Source of the DNA: Epiperipatus broadwayi
Lineage: Eukaryota; Onychophora; Udeonychophora; Euonychophora; Peripatidae
Assembly: GCA_028023455.1 (NCBI GenBank)
Contig: JAQFVV010006295.1
Coordinates: 1,240,001-1,304,000 of the forward strand
Direction of reading: 5' to 3'
DNA: 64,000 nucleotides
A program made the translations under genes and the position numbers. Under the pieces are notes generated by a model, which saw only the letters and a list, made by a program, of their open reading frames with translations, was not told where the DNA came from and ran no database searches. This document shows positions 61,068 to 64,000 of this stretch, in pieces (the first letter of the stretch is position 1; every line of letters starts with the position of its first letter).

Positions 61068-61248
61068 TAGATGTGATATGTTGGTCTATTTCCATCATCT
61101 ATGAGTGAATGTTGAATGTGTAGAAAATTATTTGTGTGTTATTACTAACAAGTTGTTTGTATTTGGAAAGTTTAAATAAAGTTTAAAATTTTCTATACAT
61201 TCAACATTCACTCATAGATGATGGAAATAGTCCAACATATCACATCTA
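61068..61248. repeat. Near-perfect hairpin, 62-bp arms
   Basis: 61068-61129 (TAGATGTGATATGTTGG and onward) and 61187-61248 are reverse complements with only about two mismatches, around a 57-base spacer. It is much less diverged than the other foldbacks, so it is recent or maintained. No coding content. Confidence 0.92.
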
Positions 61249-61589
61249 TTAGAATTTATTGTGAATTTGAATAAATTCTTTACATTCTTGAAATATATAT
61301 ATATATAAAACTTTTCTTTGCAGATATTTCAATAATTTTCATTTAGTAAAGCCCAAACTAACATCTTACATAATTGATGTGTTGAATTTTGATAGATATT
61401 TAGGTATTTGACTATATGGTAATAAATAAATCAACCTTAATACTATTAATTAATAAATAAATAACACTTTTATTTTAAGTTTATCATTTACAGATTGAAT
61501 ACAAATGAATATATTTTTCAAGCAAAGAATAATATTACTATTAAATAACCAAATGCTCTATTGCCTGAGAATTTACAAGGGGTTCAAGC

Positions 61590-61680
61590 ACAAGAAACGT
61601 AGAATCACAATTCCTAGACCTGTGATCCATGAATCTTGAGTCTAGTCACCCTATCACTGTATTAAAAATATGCAATGCAT
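61590..61680 (-). repeat. Possible tRNA-derived short repeat, minus strand
   Basis: Minus-strand reading gives TTAATACAGTGATAGGGTGA, then at tRNA-like distance a GGATCACAGGTCTAGGAATT stretch resembling a worn B-box region. It shares its start with the 44.8-kb repeat. Confidence 0.35.
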
Positions 61681-61792
61681 CATATCTAAAATTATAAGTT
61701 ATTAGTATAATAATTTTATTTTTATTGTTTTAAGGAATTGTTTATTCATTCGTGATATTACCTAAGTTAGATAGGATAAATCAATTAGTCAA

Positions 61793-61880
61793 GCATTGGT
61801 GGTCGAGAGGTCAGTGACAGCTGCTTTGTCCTGGGTTAGCAGGTTCGCTTCCCGGCTGTTGCTATGGCACATGAGAAAAA
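61793..61880 (+). repeat. tRNA-like sequence, probably a SINE head or tRNA pseudogene
   Basis: TGGTCGAGAGG (61800-61810) fits the RNA polymerase III A box exactly, and GGTTCGCTTCC (61842-61852) fits the B box at ten of eleven positions, 42 bases apart. The first seven bases (GCATTGG) and the seven after the T-arm (CTGTTGC) pair as an acceptor stem with one mismatch and two G-T pairs, and a three-pair D stem (GTC/GAC) is present. The anticodon arm does not fold well, and an A run starts after a few bases (about 61875). A tRNA-derived retroposon fits better than a working tRNA. Confidence 0.6.
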
Positions 61881-61889
61881 AAAAAATAA

Positions 61890-62929
61890 AGATTACATTT
61901 CTCAGACATGTTTAATAATAAATGTAAAAAAAAAAGAAGAAATATCTAGAGATATAAATATTTTCAATAAATAAATATTAATATACACATATGCTCACAT
62001 ATTATATCAATGTTGTATTGTTTCTGTATGATATTTGACTTAGAATTAATAATAATCTTAATAAATGAAACTCTGTCTCTATTTAATTATTTTATATGAT
62101 TTTTAAGTTTTTGAATATATTAATTAATCTATTAAATATTTTAATCATTATTTATAAAACTACTGTTTGTATATATTTACATAATACCAATGATTTTTAA
62201 AAGCAATTTTTATAAAGTATATAAAAAAAAAAACCCATAATTTTTAAATTATTACTATCACATACCCACATAAATTTATTTTTACTTGTTTAGGTGTGAA
62301 TTAATATTTTAATATATATAAGCAGTTAATATGCAATTGAAACTTTAAATAATGATAATGATTTAGGGAACCTTATTACTTTATGATATGGCTGTAAAGA
62401 TCAAAACTCTAAAGTTGAAACTTTAAATATGAGATTCTAGAATATAAAAACTTACTTAGTATCATATGATTGTAATTAGAAGGAATTTGAATTGAGACTT
62501 TCAATATATTTGATAACTTTCGGTAATCCATGTGATGTCAAAAGTAATTATTATGTATGTACAAAAAATATAATTTGTGCAATGCATGTGCTGTGTAAAA
62601 ATGCAATTTTGTATTTACGATATGTGGTTTATTAACAGATGTTGTATTTTTTTTTTTTTAGTTATACATAATAATTTAATGTAAGTAGTAGCTATACATA
62701 TTACTCTGCACCAATAAAGGTAAATTACTTAGTTATTTGATCAAAAGATTATAAAAACATTTTTTTGCAATAGAATAAAATTGATGAATATATATTTGCC
62801 TCAAGAAAAATTATACCAAGGGAGATTCAAAACACACTGAACAATTTTATCTGAACTAACTGTTTAAAAAGATTGCAGAGAAGCAATTTTTTTCATAATT
62901 ACAATAAACATTAATTTTTCTGTACCTTT
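61890..62929. other. AT-rich non-coding DNA
   Basis: No gene recognised. Confidence 0.5.
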
Positions 62930-62937
62930 ATTTAGAC

Positions 62938-63832
62938 CAAGGGTGGACAACCTCTTGCCTGTAGGCTATGTCTGGTCCTTAAAATCTCTCAATTCATTTC
63001 CATAATTTTCATAAATGTATATATAAAATGAACCTGTATAAAACTTCTATTTAAATGCACATAGTGCAATGCAAATATTGAGTTAAAAGTAAAATATTTA
63101 TTTAAGTACATCTTTTTCTCTCTCCAATCTTTATAATAGTTTTAGTTTATTCTGTCAGAGATGCAATATTCCAACAAATTATTTATATAATGTGGCCTAT
63201 CTGACTACGAATTCAATCTATGATGCTAAGATCATTTTGTTTGTTTTTATAATGATATTTGCAAAGTATAACGAGCAAAAATAAAACTCAAATATTATTT
63301 AATTTTATTATTGTTATTTTGCTTTTTTTTGCTACATGGAGTAAGATTGACACAGGAAATTATACATTTGAAAGGAAATGGATCAAAGAATTTTATGAGA
63401 GCAAGTTTGTTAAAAAAAAAAAAAAAAGGGTGAAAATTTGAAACAATTTTCAGAAGGAAGGTTAAAATTTACTATATTCTAACTGCTGTACAATCAACTT
63501 GTCCAGAACGTAAAAAGAAATTTGAGAATATATGCTGCAAAGATAGATTCATGATGAACCAGAAAATTTGTCATTAAATGTGGAACTGCCATTAATAATA
63601 ATGAAGTTGTTTTATGTTTAATTCACAAAAAAATTATGATCCTCATTTAAGAGGAAAAATGATATTGGTCTGCCAGTTGAAAAGTTGTCCACTTTAATGA
63701 TTAGAGGTAAATTAATTAAATTTTTGATCAAATATAGTAGGTTAATTTTTAAATCGATAATTTTGTGTAGTCTGCAAATGAGATTGTAAATATTCAAATG
63801 GTCCTTGGCAGAAAAAAGGTTCTCCACTCCTG
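62938..63832 (+). mobile_element. hAT-family element with both termini, internally decayed
   Basis: The left end CAAGGGTGGACAACC (62938-62952) and right end GGTTCTCCACTCCTG (63818-63832) are inverted repeats matching at 12 of 15 positions. They are flanked by ATTTAGAC and ACTTAGAT, which agree at six of eight bases, the target-duplication length of hAT elements. The subterminal CTTGGCAGAAAAAAGG is also typical. The 895-bp interior has a 60-codon frame (63259-63441) with FERKWIKEFY, which resembles the start of GTF2IRD2/ZBED-type hAT proteins; the rest is unreadable. It is a deleted, inactive copy. Confidence 0.75.
63341..63441 (+). pseudogene. Possible N-terminal scrap of hAT transposase
   Basis: The words TFERKWIKEFYESKF near 63364-63410, inside the hAT element, resemble the segment ahead of the zinc finger in hAT-derived proteins. 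A poly-A run follows and no finger is readable. The assignment rests mostly on its position between hAT termini. Confidence 0.3.
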
Positions 63833-63889
63833 ACTTAGATGCTTTCATATCCACTTTCATTTAGCATTATTTCCAAAGAAAGAATTTAT

Positions 63890-64000
63890 AATATATAGGG
63901 ATTTTTTTTTCTTAGAACTCCACCAGTCTTTGTCCTCTTTCAATTCTTTCATTACATCTCATATTTTAATACCAGTTCTAACATTAAAATCTCCCATGAC
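63890..64000 (-). pseudogene. LINE endonuclease fragment, cut by the window edge
   Basis: On the minus strand the last bases of the window read VMGDFNVRTG (about 63970-64000), the conserved Asp/Asn active-site block of LINE endonucleases, followed by a TGA after three more residues and then KELKEDKDWW in another frame. It ends in a T run near 63905. Any upstream part of the protein lies beyond the right edge. The sequence differs from the RTE-like copies above, so the lineage is open. Confidence 0.5.

Noticed and set aside
1-64000. Bacterial-type features: operons, CRISPR arrays, rRNA genes, ribosome binding sites
   Set aside because: None seen. The repeats present are eukaryotic transposable elements and the only tandem array lacks regular spacers.

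Overview
The window is very AT-rich eukaryotic DNA with no convincing host protein-coding gene. It contains frequent (TA)n runs, homopolymer tracts and T-tract/A-tract palindromes. All recognisable coding sequence belongs to transposable elements of the kind common in invertebrate animals: hAT DNA transposons with a BED zinc finger, RTE-like and other non-LTR retrotransposons, Ty3/gypsy-type LTR retrotransposons, tRNA-derived short repeats and many foldback elements. An AT-rich metazoan (arthropod, mollusc or similar) fits best. The species cannot be fixed from the sequence alone, and the window is probably intergenic or intronic.

Layout. 1-1.8 kb: nothing recognised. 1.8-5.05 kb: a decayed hAT element (transposase pseudogene 2170-3865, right terminal repeat at 5040-5054) with a 790-bp palindrome nested in its 3' part. 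7.66-8.1 kb: a small foldback repeat flanked by a perfect 13-bp direct repeat, then a ~49-bp minisatellite. 10.7-12.0 kb: the 5' end (leader plus endonuclease) of an RTE-like LINE that is cut off at its 3' side. 12.5-24.4 kb: four foldback structures and one pair of diverged direct repeats. 28.1-29.1 kb: a decayed reverse transcriptase of another LINE lineage. 32.6-33.9 kb: a diverged direct-repeat zone ending in a primer-binding-site-like motif. 35.38-38.19 kb: a complete LTR element (409-bp LTRs, AGTTC target duplication) that lost its reverse transcriptase and integrase core. 41.5-49.5 kb: more foldbacks and short repeats. 50.34-52.78 kb: a second LTR element (about 430-bp LTRs, GGTAT target duplication) in which pol is absent and a gag/zinc-knuckle reading frame runs into a long coiled coil. 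53.97-57.25 kb: an almost complete RTE-like LINE with a few frameshifts. 61-64 kb: a near-perfect 62-bp-arm hairpin, tRNA-like repeats, a second hAT copy with both termini, and an endonuclease fragment cut by the window edge.

How the parts relate. The two LINE copies are the same family and one shows where the other has lost frame. The two LTR elements share gag layout and a 12-base purine tract, and neither could move without proteins supplied by another element. The 7.7-kb and 49.2-kb foldbacks are one family in opposite orientation, and the 49-kb copy shares a core motif with the 41.9-kb repeat. The most unusual items are the gag/coiled-coil LTR element, the compound palindromic repeat family, and the number of unrelated long palindromes.
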